Part shown: positions 7,844 through 15,635 of the stretch, one piece after another | Numbering within the stretch: the first letter of the stretch is position 1 | Layout of the letters: the number at the start of each line of letters is the position of its first letter | From: Nocardia australiensis | Lineage (GTDB): Bacteria; Actinomycetota; Actinomycetes; Mycobacteriales; Mycobacteriaceae | Assembly: GCF_020733705.1 (NCBI RefSeq) | Contig: NZ_JAJFZM010000017.1 | Span: forward strand, 496,001-560,000 | Reading direction: 5' to 3' | DNA: 64,000 bases | Position numbers and translations under genes: made by a program | The notes under the pieces: generated by a model | The model's input: the letters and a program-made list of their open reading frames with translations, nothing else | Told to the model about the DNA's origin: nothing | Database searches by the model: none

Positions 7844-8309
7844 ACGCGCCTCCTGTCCAGCCCGGTTCGCGGACCCTCGATTCGTTTCCATTCGCCTGCC
7901 CCAAAAATTCCTGAAGCAGGGTATAAAACCAACCGTTACCCATTCGAGACACGAGGCAAACAACCACGACGCGCCATGCCCGACTCACAGGCTCGACGTC
8001 ACCTGCATCGTCGTAACGCAATGTGATCTTAACCACACCAACCTCGAGAGGGGTTGAACGCCGCTCGAGTCCGCATCGCCATATTCGGTCCGGCGACGGC
8101 TCTTGCGGACGGTTCGCGACTCGGATCGCACGTGTCAGCGTCGCGCGAGCATGGCGGCAAGGCCCTCGGTGGCCTCGCGGGCGAGGGCCGCGTCGACCGG
8201 AGCATGTTGACCTACCCCGCCCGGCGGTGAGTGGCACATGACTGCTGCAAACGCCTGGTACAGCTCACAAAGATGTGCCACTCACCGCCTGAGCGAGTAG
8301 GAATGGTGG
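7844..8309. other. Intergenic stretch with possible C-terminal gene remnant
   Basis: Contains the MFS upstream region. On the minus strand 8135-8212 reads GQHAPVDAALAREATEGLAA followed by MLARR and TGA, with the look of the tail of an enoyl-CoA hydratase-like protein, but it is too short to be sure. The long inverted repeat 8223-8289 follows directly. Confidence 0.4.
8223..8289. repeat. Perfect 17-bp inverted repeat
   Basis: Arm GGCGGTGAGTGGCACAT (8223-8239) and its exact complement (8273-8289), with a 33-base spacer. It ends about 20 bases before the ankyrin gene start, at the edge of a gene remnant. No T-run, no flanking target duplication that I can see. It could be a terminator, an operator or the ends of a very small mobile cassette. 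Confidence 0.85.
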
Positions 8310-8699
8310 ATGGGTGATGATGATGAGCGGGTTATTGAGCTGGCGGCTGAGGTGTTCGGGTTGGCGCGGCGGGGGGAGGCGGAGGCGCTCGGTGGGTATG
8401 TGGATGCCGGGGTTCCGGTGAATCTCACCAATGACCGGGGCGACACACTGCTGATGCTGGCTGCTTACCATGGGCATGAGGGCGCCGTCGCGGCGTTGCT
8501 GGCACGTGGCGCCGAACCGGATCGGGCCAACGACAAGGGGCAAACCCCATTGGCCGGTGCCGTGTTCAAGGGCGAGACCGAGATCGTGCGGGCACTGGTT
8601 GCCGCGGGCGCGGATCCGGACGCGGGCACACCGTCGGCTCGCGACGCCGCCGAAATGTTCGGCAAGACCGAACTATTGAGGCTGTTCGGCGCATCGTGA
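8310..8699 (+). CDS. Ankyrin repeat protein
   Basis: 129 residues built of about three ankyrin repeats: GVPVNLTNDRGDTLLMLAA with HGHEGAVAALLARGAEPD, then NDKGQTPLAGAVFKGETEIV with RALVAAGADPDAG, and a partial last repeat. Cytoplasmic protein-protein interaction module; partner unknown. In actinomycetes such single-domain ankyrin proteins are common and mostly uncharacterised. No signal peptide. Confidence 0.88.
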   Translation: MGDDDERVIELAAEVFGLARRGEAEALGGYVDAGVPVNLTNDRGDTLLMLAAYHGHEGAVAALLARGAEPDRANDKGQTPLAGAVFKGETEIVRALVAAGADPDAGTPSARDAAEMFGKTELLRLFGAS

Positions 8700-8722
8700 G
8701 CGCGCCGAACAGCGAAAGTGCG

Positions 8723-8887
8723 CTACTTCAGATCATCCGAGGGCAGGTACGCCCCCGGCCCGGACCCGTCCGAGCGACTGAAGACCGGGCGGAAATCCGC
8801 ACCGTCTCCCTCGGCGACGGCCGAGACCTCCGCCTGGACAGCGTCGTGACTGAACAGCCCGGGTACTTGCCCGTCTTCCTGACTCAT
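8723..8887 (-). CDS. 54-residue protein of unknown function
   Basis: Starts MSQEDGQVPGLFSHDAVQAE and ends GSGPGAYLPSDDLK. The ATG at 8887 has GGAGG about nine bases upstream, and third codon positions are strongly GC, so I think it is translated. It lies downstream of the SDR gene of the glnA4 operon on the same strand, with a 57-base gap, and could be the last gene of that transcript. No family recognised; acidic, soluble. Confidence 0.55.
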   Translation of the reverse strand: MSQEDGQVPGLFSHDAVQAEVSAVAEGDGADFRPVFSRSDGSGPGAYLPSDDLK

Positions 8888-8944
8888 TCTTCGAGCCTCC
8901 TCCCATCGACGACAAATAGCGAATCCTACGGCCACGACCAGCCG

Positions 8945-9709
8945 CTACAGCGGCGTCACGTAGGCACCGGAAATGCCGCCATCGACCAGGAACTGCGAGG
9001 CGGTGATGAACGACGCGTCGTCGCTGGCGAGAAACGCTACGGCTGCGGCGATTTCATCGGGTTCGGCGAATCGGCCGGTCGGGATGTGCACCAGGCGGCG
9101 GGCGGCGCGCTCGGGATCCTTGGCGAACAGCTCCTGCAACAACGGGGTGTTGACGGGGCCGGGACACAGCGCGTTGACCCGAATTCCATTGCGAGCGAAC
9201 TGAACTCCGAGTTCGCGGCTCATCGCGAGTACGCCGCCTTTGGAGGCGGTGTAGGACACCTGCGAGGTCGCCGCGCCCATGACCGCGACGAACGAGGCCG
9301 TGTTGATCACCGAGCCCTTGCCACGCTCCAGCATGTGGCCGATGGCGTATTTGCTGCACAGGTACACCGAGGTCAGGTTCACCTCCTGCACACGCCGCCA
9401 CGCATCGATGCCGGTGGTGAGGATCGAATCATCCTCCGGCGGTGAGATTCCCGCATTGTTGAAGGCGATGTCCAGACCACCGTAGGTGTCGACAGTCGTC
9501 TGGAACAGCGCCTCGACCTGCGCCTCGTCGGTGACGTCGACCTGCACGTACAAACCGCCGACCTCGGTGGCCGCGGCCGCGCCGGAGGTGGCGTCGATAT
9601 CGGCGACGACTACCGTGGCGCCCTCCGCGGCGAAGCGGCGCACGGTGGCCAGACCGATACCGCTACCGCCGCCGGTGACCACGGCAACCCGATCTTGTAA
9701 GCGCTGCAA
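8945..9709 (-). CDS. SDR oxidoreductase of the glnA4 operon
   Basis: 254-residue classical SDR: TGGGSGIG cofactor motif, acidic residue after strand 2 (VVADIDA, so NAD(H) is likely), FNNAGI, the catalytic Ser and YTASKGG, and the FabG-like ending ASQFLVDGG. Position and family match M. tuberculosis Rv2857c, next to aldC and glnA4. In the amine pathway it could reduce or oxidise the aldehyde/alcohol intermediate; the true substrate is not known. It starts 12 bases after the aldC stop, so co-translation is likely. Confidence 0.88.
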   Translation of the reverse strand: MQRLQDRVAVVTGGGSGIGLATVRRFAAEGATVVVADIDATSGAAAATEVGGLYVQVDVTDEAQVEALFQTTVDTYGGLDIAFNNAGISPPEDDSILTTGIDAWRRVQEVNLTSVYLCSKYAIGHMLERGKGSVINTASFVAVMGAATSQVSYTASKGGVLAMSRELGVQFARNGIRVNALCPGPVNTPLLQELFAKDPERAARRLVHIPTGRFAEPDEIAAAVAFLASDDASFITASQFLVDGGISGAYVTPL

Positions 9710-9721
9710 CGCATCTCCTCC

Positions 9722-11083
9722 TCAGCTCGCGGCAATGAAGACGTTCTTGGTTTCGGTGAAGGCGAGAGCGGCGTCCGGGCCTAGCTCGCGGCCGAGACCG
9801 GACTGCTTGAAACCGCCGAACGGCGTCCAATACCGTACCGACGAATGCGAATTCACCGACAGGTTTCCGGCTTCGACTCCGCGGGATACCCGCAGTGCGC
9901 GGCCGACGTCACTGGTCCAAATGGAGCCGGACAGACCGTATTCGGAGTCGTTCGCGATGCGCAGCGCGTCGGCCTCGTCATCGAACGGCAGTACCGCGAC
10001 CACCGGCCCGAATACCTCCTCGGTGAGTATTCGCTCGGTCGGCGCGCCGGGCAGCACAACCGTTGGCGGATACCAAAATCCGGGACCATCGCGACGAGTG
10101 CCGGTGAAGGCGATCTCGGTCGACGGCTCCACGAACGCGGCAACCCGCTCGCGGTGCGCGGCCGAGATCAGCGGCCCCATCTCTGTCGCCTCGTCCGAGG
10201 GATCACCCACCCGAATCCCGCGTACGGCCGGTTCCAGCAATTCCAGGAATCGGTCGAAAATACTGCGCTGCACGAGGATTCGTGACCGAGCACAGCAGTC
10301 CTGACCGGCATTGTCGAAGACGCCGTAGGGCGCCGTCGCGGCCGCGCGCTCCACATCGGCGTCGGCGAACACGATATTGGCGCTCTTGCCGCCCAATTCG
10401 AGCGTCACCCGTTTCACCTGCTGGGCGCAGCCCGCCATAATCGCCTTGCCGACCTCGGTGGAGCCGGTGAACACCACCTTCCGTACCGCGGGATGGGTGA
10501 CGAACCGCTGCCCCACCACCGATCCCTTTCCGGGCAGCACCTGGAAGACTCCCTCGGGAAGTCCCGCTTCCAGCGCGAGCTCGCCGAGCCGGATCGCGGT
10601 GAGCGGGGTCAGTTCGGCGGGCTTGAGCACCACCGTATTTCCCGCGGCGAGCGCGGGACCGAAACCCCAGGCCGCGATCGGCATCGGGAAATTCCATGGC
10701 ACGATCACGCCGACGACGCCGAGCGGCTCATGGAAGGTGATGTTCACCCCGCCCGCCACCGGAATCTGGCTGCCGAGCAGGCGTTCCGGTATGCCGGCGA
10801 CATAGTGCAGCACATCGCGGACATTGCCCGCCTCCCAGCGGGCGTTACCGATGGTGTGCCCGGCATTGGCGACCTCGAGGCGGGCCAGCCGTTCCAGGTT
10901 CGCGTCGACGGCCTCGGCGAACCGGCGCAGCAACCGGGCACGGTCCCCCGGCGCCACCTCACGCCAGTCCGCGGCCGCTCGATGCGCGCGCTCGATCGCG
11001 GCATCGGTCTCGGCCACGCCGAATAATTCGACCTCCGACACGATCTGTTCGGTCGCGGGGTTGACCACCTGTGCGGTCGTCAT
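9722..11083 (-). CDS. aldC: NAD-dependent aldehyde dehydrogenase
   Basis: 453 residues of the ALDH superfamily. Visible: PWNFPMPIAAWGFGPALAAG, the cofactor FTGSTEVGK, the general base in LELGGKS, the catalytic cysteine in NAGQDCCARSRI, and the EEVFGPVVAVLPF and GGFKQSGLGRE signatures. Synteny with Rv2858c (aldC). Expected role: oxidation of gamma-glutamyl-aminoaldehyde (from a gamma-glutamylated amine) to the acid. Four bases separate it from the upstream hydrolase. Confidence 0.9.
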   Translation of the reverse strand: MTTAQVVNPATEQIVSEVELFGVAETDAAIERAHRAAADWREVAPGDRARLLRRFAEAVDANLERLARLEVANAGHTIGNARWEAGNVRDVLHYVAGIPERLLGSQIPVAGGVNITFHEPLGVVGVIVPWNFPMPIAAWGFGPALAAGNTVVLKPAELTPLTAIRLGELALEAGLPEGVFQVLPGKGSVVGQRFVTHPAVRKVVFTGSTEVGKAIMAGCAQQVKRVTLELGGKSANIVFADADVERAAATAPYGVFDNAGQDCCARSRILVQRSIFDRFLELLEPAVRGIRVGDPSDEATEMGPLISAAHRERVAAFVEPSTEIAFTGTRRDGPGFWYPPTVVLPGAPTERILTEEVFGPVVAVLPFDDEADALRIANDSEYGLSGSIWTSDVGRALRVSRGVEAGNLSVNSHSSVRYWTPFGGFKQSGLGRELGPDAALAFTETKNVFIAAS

Positions 11084-11087
11084 CGAA

Positions 11088-11864
11088 TCAGCTCCCTTCG
11101 CTCGGTGCGCTCCACGGCTCGGTACGAGCTGCGGCCGCCTCGACCAGCGCCCGCATCAGGCGATCATCGGTCGAATCGGCCTCCGGGTGCCATTGGACCG
11201 CGACCAGGAACGGGCCCGACGATGTCTCGGCGGCCTCTATCGTGCCGTCCGCTGCGTGCGCGACCGCGACCAAGCCGGCGCCGAGTACATCGATCGCCTG
11301 GTGATGGTGACAGTGCACCTTCAGTTCGTGGCCCGTTATCGCGGCTACCCGACTGCCGGGCTCGGTCGAAACCCGGGTAATCCCGAAGACCCCGGGAGCG
11401 CGTACGTGCTCGTCGCGTCCCGGTAGGTCCGGTAGATGCTGGATCAGCGTGCCGCCGAATGCGATGTTCACCAACTGCAGCCCACGGCAGATCGCCAGGA
11501 TCGGCACGCCCGCGGCGCGCGCCAACGCGAAGAGTTCGAACTCGAATTCATCGCGCTCCGTACGGGTTTCGCGGGTGCTGACATCCCGTGCCGCGCCATA
11601 GCGGACCGGGTCGATATCGGCGCCACCGGCCAGTACCAACCCGTCGAGTCGTGCCACGACTTCCCGGCGGGCCGCCCCAACCGGGGGCAGCAGCACCGGA
11701 ATCCCGCCTGCCCGTTCCACCATGTCGACGTAACTGCGCGGTAGCACCGCGCTGTCCACATGCCACGGTCCGTATCGAGTCGGCTCGCTATAGGTCGAGA
11801 CACCGATGACCGGCCGAGCTCCGACATCATTCGCCGCCACAGCGTCATAGTCGTTCGAAACCAC
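11088..11864 (-). CDS. Gamma-glutamyl-gamma-aminobutyrate hydrolase-like class I amidotransferase
   Basis: 258 residues of the PuuD/peptidase C26 family, which removes the gamma-glutamyl group from the oxidised amine. The nucleophile elbow ILAICRGLQLVN holds the catalytic Cys, VAVQWHPEADS supplies His and Glu, and GGADIDP with DEFEFELFALARA is typical. GTG 11864 is chosen; it overlaps the end of glnA4 by 20 bases, indicating translational coupling. Counterpart of Rv2859c. Confidence 0.88.
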   Translation of the reverse strand: MVSNDYDAVAANDVGARPVIGVSTYSEPTRYGPWHVDSAVLPRSYVDMVERAGGIPVLLPPVGAARREVVARLDGLVLAGGADIDPVRYGAARDVSTRETRTERDEFEFELFALARAAGVPILAICRGLQLVNIAFGGTLIQHLPDLPGRDEHVRAPGVFGITRVSTEPGSRVAAITGHELKVHCHHHQAIDVLGAGLVAVAHAADGTIEAAETSSGPFLVAVQWHPEADSTDDRLMRALVEAAAARTEPWSAPSEGS

Positions 11865-13209
11865 GGACCCGTTCCCAATCGGTGACCGCGGCGTCGAAAG
11901 CCTCCAACTCGACCCGCGCCGCATTCCGGTAATGGTCCACCACATCGTCGCCGAACGCCGTCCGGGCGAGTTTGCTCGCACCGAAGAGATCGGCCGCCTC
12001 CCGCAGCGTGGCGGGCACGCGCGGACGGTGCGACCGGTAGGCGTTTCCGTGGAACTCCGGTTCCAACGGCAACCCGCGCTCGATGCCGTGCAGGCCCGCG
12101 GCGATCGTCGCCGCGACTGCGAGATAGGGGTTCACATCGCCGCCAGGTATCCGGTTCTCCATGCGCAGCGAAGGCCCCGACCCCACCAGCCGAAGCGCGC
12201 AGGTGCGGTTGTCGCGGCCCCACGCCAGCACGGTAGGAGCGAAACTACCTGGGACAAACCGCTTGTAGGAGTTGATATTCGGGGCGAGAAAATAGGTCAG
12301 CTCGCGTAGACAATCCAGTTGCCCCGCGATGAAATGCCGCAGCAGCGACGAGATTCCGTCCTGGCCGGCACCGGCGAATACCGGTTCACCCGATTCGGCA
12401 CGAAGGCTGATATGGATATGACACGAATTACCCTCGCGCTCATTGTATTTCGCCATGAAGGACAGGCTGCGGCCTTCCTGTGCCGCGATCTCCTTGGCGC
12501 CGGTTTTGTAGATGCTGTGGTTGTCGCAGGTGATCAGCGCCTCGTCGAAGCGGAACGCGATTTCGTGCTGCCCGGGACTGCATTCGCCCTTCGCCGACTC
12601 GACGTACAGGCCCGCGCCGGACATCTCGTTGCGGATGCGCCGCAGCAGCGGTTCGATTCGGGATGTGCCGAGCATCGAATAGTCGACGTTGTACTGATTG
12701 GCCGGTGTGAGACCTCGATACCCGGCCTGCCACGCGGATTCGTAGCTGTCATCGAAGACCAGGAATTCGAGCTCGGTTCCGACGTAGGCGCGCAGCCCAT
12801 GCTCGGCCAGCCGATCCAGCTGTGCCCGCAGTACCTGTCGTGGCGACGGCGCGACCGGCGCGCCCTTCGGACGCACCTGCTCGATATCACAGATCACCAG
12901 CGCCGTCCCCGGCAACCATGGGACCAGGCGCAAGGTGCTCATATCGGGACGCAGCACCAGATCGCCGTATCCGGTCTCCCATGACGACGTGGCGTAACCG
13001 TCGACGGTGTTCATCTCCACATCGACCGCGAGCAGATAGTCGCACGCCTCAGTGGCATGCGCGACGACCTCGTCCAGGAAATACCGTGCCGCGCACCGCT
13101 TTCCCTGCAAGCGCCCCTGCATATCGGTCATCACGACGAGCACCGTATCGAGCTCGCCCACCTCGACGTGATCGCGCAATTGCGCCAGACTCAACATCCC
13201 CGTACGCAT
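11845..13209 (-). CDS. glnA4: Glutamine synthetase-like gamma-glutamylamine ligase
   Basis: 454-residue GS-I fold protein that ligates glutamate to an amine at the cost of ATP. Motifs: VDVEMNTVDGYATSSWETGYGD, GTELEFLVFD, GECSPGQHEIAFRFDEAL (metal-binding Glu/His), NSCHIHISL (ATP/metal), and RMENRIPGGDVNPY. The ending TDWERVRGFERL closely matches M. tuberculosis Rv2860c (glnA4). In Streptomyces the GlnA4 branch acts on ethanolamine and GlnA3 on polyamines, so the amine here is inferred only. ATG 13209 has GAGAGGGG six bases upstream. First gene of a four-gene operon. Confidence 0.92.
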   Translation of the reverse strand: MRTGMLSLAQLRDHVEVGELDTVLVVMTDMQGRLQGKRCAARYFLDEVVAHATEACDYLLAVDVEMNTVDGYATSSWETGYGDLVLRPDMSTLRLVPWLPGTALVICDIEQVRPKGAPVAPSPRQVLRAQLDRLAEHGLRAYVGTELEFLVFDDSYESAWQAGYRGLTPANQYNVDYSMLGTSRIEPLLRRIRNEMSGAGLYVESAKGECSPGQHEIAFRFDEALITCDNHSIYKTGAKEIAAQEGRSLSFMAKYNEREGNSCHIHISLRAESGEPVFAGAGQDGISSLLRHFIAGQLDCLRELTYFLAPNINSYKRFVPGSFAPTVLAWGRDNRTCALRLVGSGPSLRMENRIPGGDVNPYLAVAATIAAGLHGIERGLPLEPEFHGNAYRSHRPRVPATLREAADLFGASKLARTAFGDDVVDHYRNAARVELEAFDAAVTDWERVRGFERL

Positions 13210-13262
13210 CCACGACCCCTCTCGGCATCATCCGTGCCCACGGTAGAGGAAAAGGGGGCGCG

Positions 13263-13278
13263 GCGCGTCCGGACGCGC
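13263..13278. promoter_or_regulatory. Perfect 16-bp palindrome upstream of glnA4
   Basis: GCGCGTCCGGACGCGC, centred about 60 bases before the glnA4 start and after the small ORF's stop. It could be an operator for the amine operon or a short terminator stem; there is no loop, which favours protein binding. Confidence 0.4.
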
Positions 13279-13318
13279 AATCCTGCCGTTCGGGAAATGG
13301 TTGCGACGGCTTGGACGG

Positions 13319-13426
13319 CTAGGGGATGAGGTGCCAGGCCTGAAGGAGGTAGGTGACGTTGGACGCGATAGAGGTCACGACGTTGGCGAGGTTCAGCGCC
13401 GCCGAACCGAAATCAATGATGTTCAC
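13319..13426 (-). CDS. 35-residue amphipathic small protein
   Basis: GTG start with GAAGGA six bases before it. The sequence begins VNIIDFGSAALNLANVVTSI, continues ASNVTYLLQAWHLIP and ends at TAG. Third codon positions are almost all G or C, which supports translation. It has no charged residue except one Asp and one His; the peptide looks like a single hydrophobic/amphipathic helix. It sits 110 bases upstream of glnA4 on the same strand: it may be a leader peptide, or a membrane-active or envelope mini-protein comparable in size with corynebacterial PorA/PorH. No homologue recognised. Confidence 0.55.
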   Translation of the reverse strand: MNIIDFGSAALNLANVVTSIASNVTYLLQAWHLIP

Positions 13427-13667
13427 CGGATTCCTTCAATAAGTGTTCTTCCAAGGCCATAACCAATGTATCGAGCCAATTGGTCAACTGACTTGAACAA
13501 AATGTCGCGACAGGGTCGGCATCGCTGTCCGGCTCATCTCGAAACACTCTGGCCGACAACGGATCCGTGCCGCCGCGATCATCTCGCCCATGAGAAACCG
13601 GACAGCCTGTTTGTGTGACAGCTCACTGTTCGACCCCGTGAACAACGGGACGGCGACCCGCCCGTCG

Positions 13668-14846
13668 TCAGCGCGCGACGACGGTGGTCGGAAGCGCGGC
13701 GAAACCGCGATTATTCGACGAGTGGATCCTGCGTATCCGATCCGCATCGATGTCGTAGTCGGACACCAGCCCGGTGATCTCCTCGAGAGCGACCCGCAAT
13801 TCCAGCAGTCCGAGGCTCGAGCCGAGGCAATGGTGACGGCCACTGCCGAAAACCAACGACGGGCCGGTATCCCGATCCAGGTCGAAGGTGTCCGGGTTGT
13901 CGAAGACGTCCGGATCACGATTCGCCGAGCCGGTCAGCAGCAATACCCGTGCCTCAGCGGGGATCGTTACGCCGTGCAGTTCGACCGGTTCGGTCGTTGT
14001 CCGCAGCGAACCCTGCGATGACGGGTCGTAGCGCATCGACTCCGCGATCCAGTCGGTGATCCGGCCGCCGAAGGCCGCGCTGCGCTGCTCGGGATGCTGC
14101 CATCCGGCGTGCCAAGTATTGCCCAGCGTCAGCATCGCTGTCTCGATACCCGCACCGACCAGCAGGATCAGGACGCCGACAATCTCTTCGGGGGTCAGCC
14201 GATCGTCACTGTCGGCCGCGTCGAGCAAACCCGAGAGCAGGTCGTCGCGACGTTGTTTTCCGCGTTCGATGGTCAGCTCGGTGTAATAGCCGACCAGGGC
14301 ACCGATCGCTTGGACCGCTTCGGGCCGCAGATCGGTGGACTCCTCGTCGGAGTACATGATCTCCATACCGAGCTTGCGGACCATGTCACGGTCGGCGTCG
14401 GGCACACCGACCAACTCCGAAATCACCTCTGTCGGAAAGGGGCCCGCGAAATCGGCCATCAGATCGAAGCTACCCGCGCCGACGAGTGGCTCGAGCAGGT
14501 TGCGCGCGATCTCACGCAGCCGCGGTTGCAGCGCCTGCACCCGCTGCGGGGTGAAGGCGCGCATGACCAAACCACGCAACCGGGTGTGCTTGGGCGGATC
14601 CATGGCAACGAAGGAGAAGAACTGTTCAGCCTGTGGCCCCCAGAAGGCCGGTTCCATTCGCAGTCCGTTCCGATTCGAGAATCGGTCCGAATCACGCAGC
14701 GCCGCACGCACATCCGCATGTCGCGATAGCGCCCAGAAATCGTCTGTCTCATTGCGGAAGACCGGCGCCTGCGCGCGGAGTTCGGCGTAGTACGGATAGG
14801 GGTTGTTGTGAACGTCGAAATCGTAGGGGCTGTAACGCAACTGCAT
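13668..14846 (-). CDS. Cytochrome P450
   Basis: 392-residue soluble bacterial P450. I-helix LVGAGIETAMLTLGN (oxygen-binding Gly-x-Glu-Thr), the K-helix ExxR in ESMRYD, the RTTTEPVELHG strand and the heme-thiolate loop FGSGRHHCLGSSL are all present. HTRLRGLVMRAFTP is the typical C-helix. Substrate unknown; no ferredoxin gene is adjacent. It stands alone between the glnA4 operon and the ESX-like cluster. ATG 14846 is the natural start (MQLRYSPYDFDVHNNPYPYY). Confidence 0.92.
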   Translation of the reverse strand: MQLRYSPYDFDVHNNPYPYYAELRAQAPVFRNETDDFWALSRHADVRAALRDSDRFSNRNGLRMEPAFWGPQAEQFFSFVAMDPPKHTRLRGLVMRAFTPQRVQALQPRLREIARNLLEPLVGAGSFDLMADFAGPFPTEVISELVGVPDADRDMVRKLGMEIMYSDEESTDLRPEAVQAIGALVGYYTELTIERGKQRRDDLLSGLLDAADSDDRLTPEEIVGVLILLVGAGIETAMLTLGNTWHAGWQHPEQRSAAFGGRITDWIAESMRYDPSSQGSLRTTTEPVELHGVTIPAEARVLLLTGSANRDPDVFDNPDTFDLDRDTGPSLVFGSGRHHCLGSSLGLLELRVALEEITGLVSDYDIDADRIRRIHSSNNRGFAALPTTVVAR

Positions 14847-14975
14847 AGGGCGACCTTTCGAACCGGCGCGATGTCACCATCACGCCGTGCCACAACTGAC
14901 TGACCCGATCGACCGTAGACGACAAACGATCGCAGACGTCGAGAATCGGGACCCGACGTCTGCCACGGTACCGCG

Positions 14976-15500
14976 CTAGCTGGCCACCAAATCGAATATC
15001 AGCTGCTCGAACCCGGTAGGCACGTCAGGACTCACCGAGATCCGGTCACGCGCCCAGGAACCGGCCAATGCGGTGTTGCCACTGAGCCGTCCGTCATCGA
15101 GTCGCACACCGTATACCGGGCCTTCGGCGGTGAGCACCGGCAGCGGATGGATGCGATAGCGGTCGCCGTTCTCCAGCACCGTGGCCTTGTCGACGTATAC
15201 GCGCTTGTCGTGGTTGATCAGGTACTGGCCGACGAATCCACGCTGCGGCGCCACCAGCGAGCCGACAGTTTCGGCCGTGCCATACAGGGGTTCTTGCCGA
15301 CCGGTCCACACCACTCGGGTCGGCACGGACAGCAGGCGTTCGACCCCTTGCACGAAGTCATCGCCGATCCACGCGCGGTGTCTTAACTTCACGCAGGCGT
15401 CCAGATAGCCGATCAGCGTATGACCCGCATCGAGTAGGACGGCTCTGCAAAACTGGACCACTTGGTCGATTTCCCTTCTAAGACAAGGACTTTCGACCAA
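14976..15500 (-). CDS. Protein of unknown function
   Basis: 174 residues, soluble, beta-rich in the second half (QYLINHDKRVYVDKATVLEN, then GPVYGVRLDDGRLSG). No family recognised. The pattern of a C-terminal SVSPDVPTGFEQLIFDL helix and its position downstream of ESX-associated genes on the same strand make a role beside that cluster possible, but I cannot show it. The start is uncertain; a downstream GTG within the first 20 codons would remove the poorly conserved-looking leader. Confidence 0.5.
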   Translation of the reverse strand: MVESPCLRREIDQVVQFCRAVLLDAGHTLIGYLDACVKLRHRAWIGDDFVQGVERLLSVPTRVVWTGRQEPLYGTAETVGSLVAPQRGFVGQYLINHDKRVYVDKATVLENGDRYRIHPLPVLTAEGPVYGVRLDDGRLSGNTALAGSWARDRISVSPDVPTGFEQLIFDLVAS

Positions 15501-15635
15501 TATTCACACGCGGAAGCCAATCGCGTTCGATTGGGGGGTTACAACAGAGTCACTACCATGTTCGCCACTATGGACAACTGACGCCGAACGGATTGTGAGC
15601 ACGTATTTCGCCTATCCCGCAAGGCATTTCAGCGA

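Noticed and set aside
6773..8026. Long plus-strand open frame (417 codons) over the MFS gene
   Set aside because: It is antisense to a complete transporter with clear membrane segments; its sequence is Arg/His/Gln-rich without protein pattern, a usual effect of high GC.
13209..13440. Riboswitch before glnA4
   Set aside because: Only a palindrome and a small ORF are visible; no conserved riboswitch core could be recognised.
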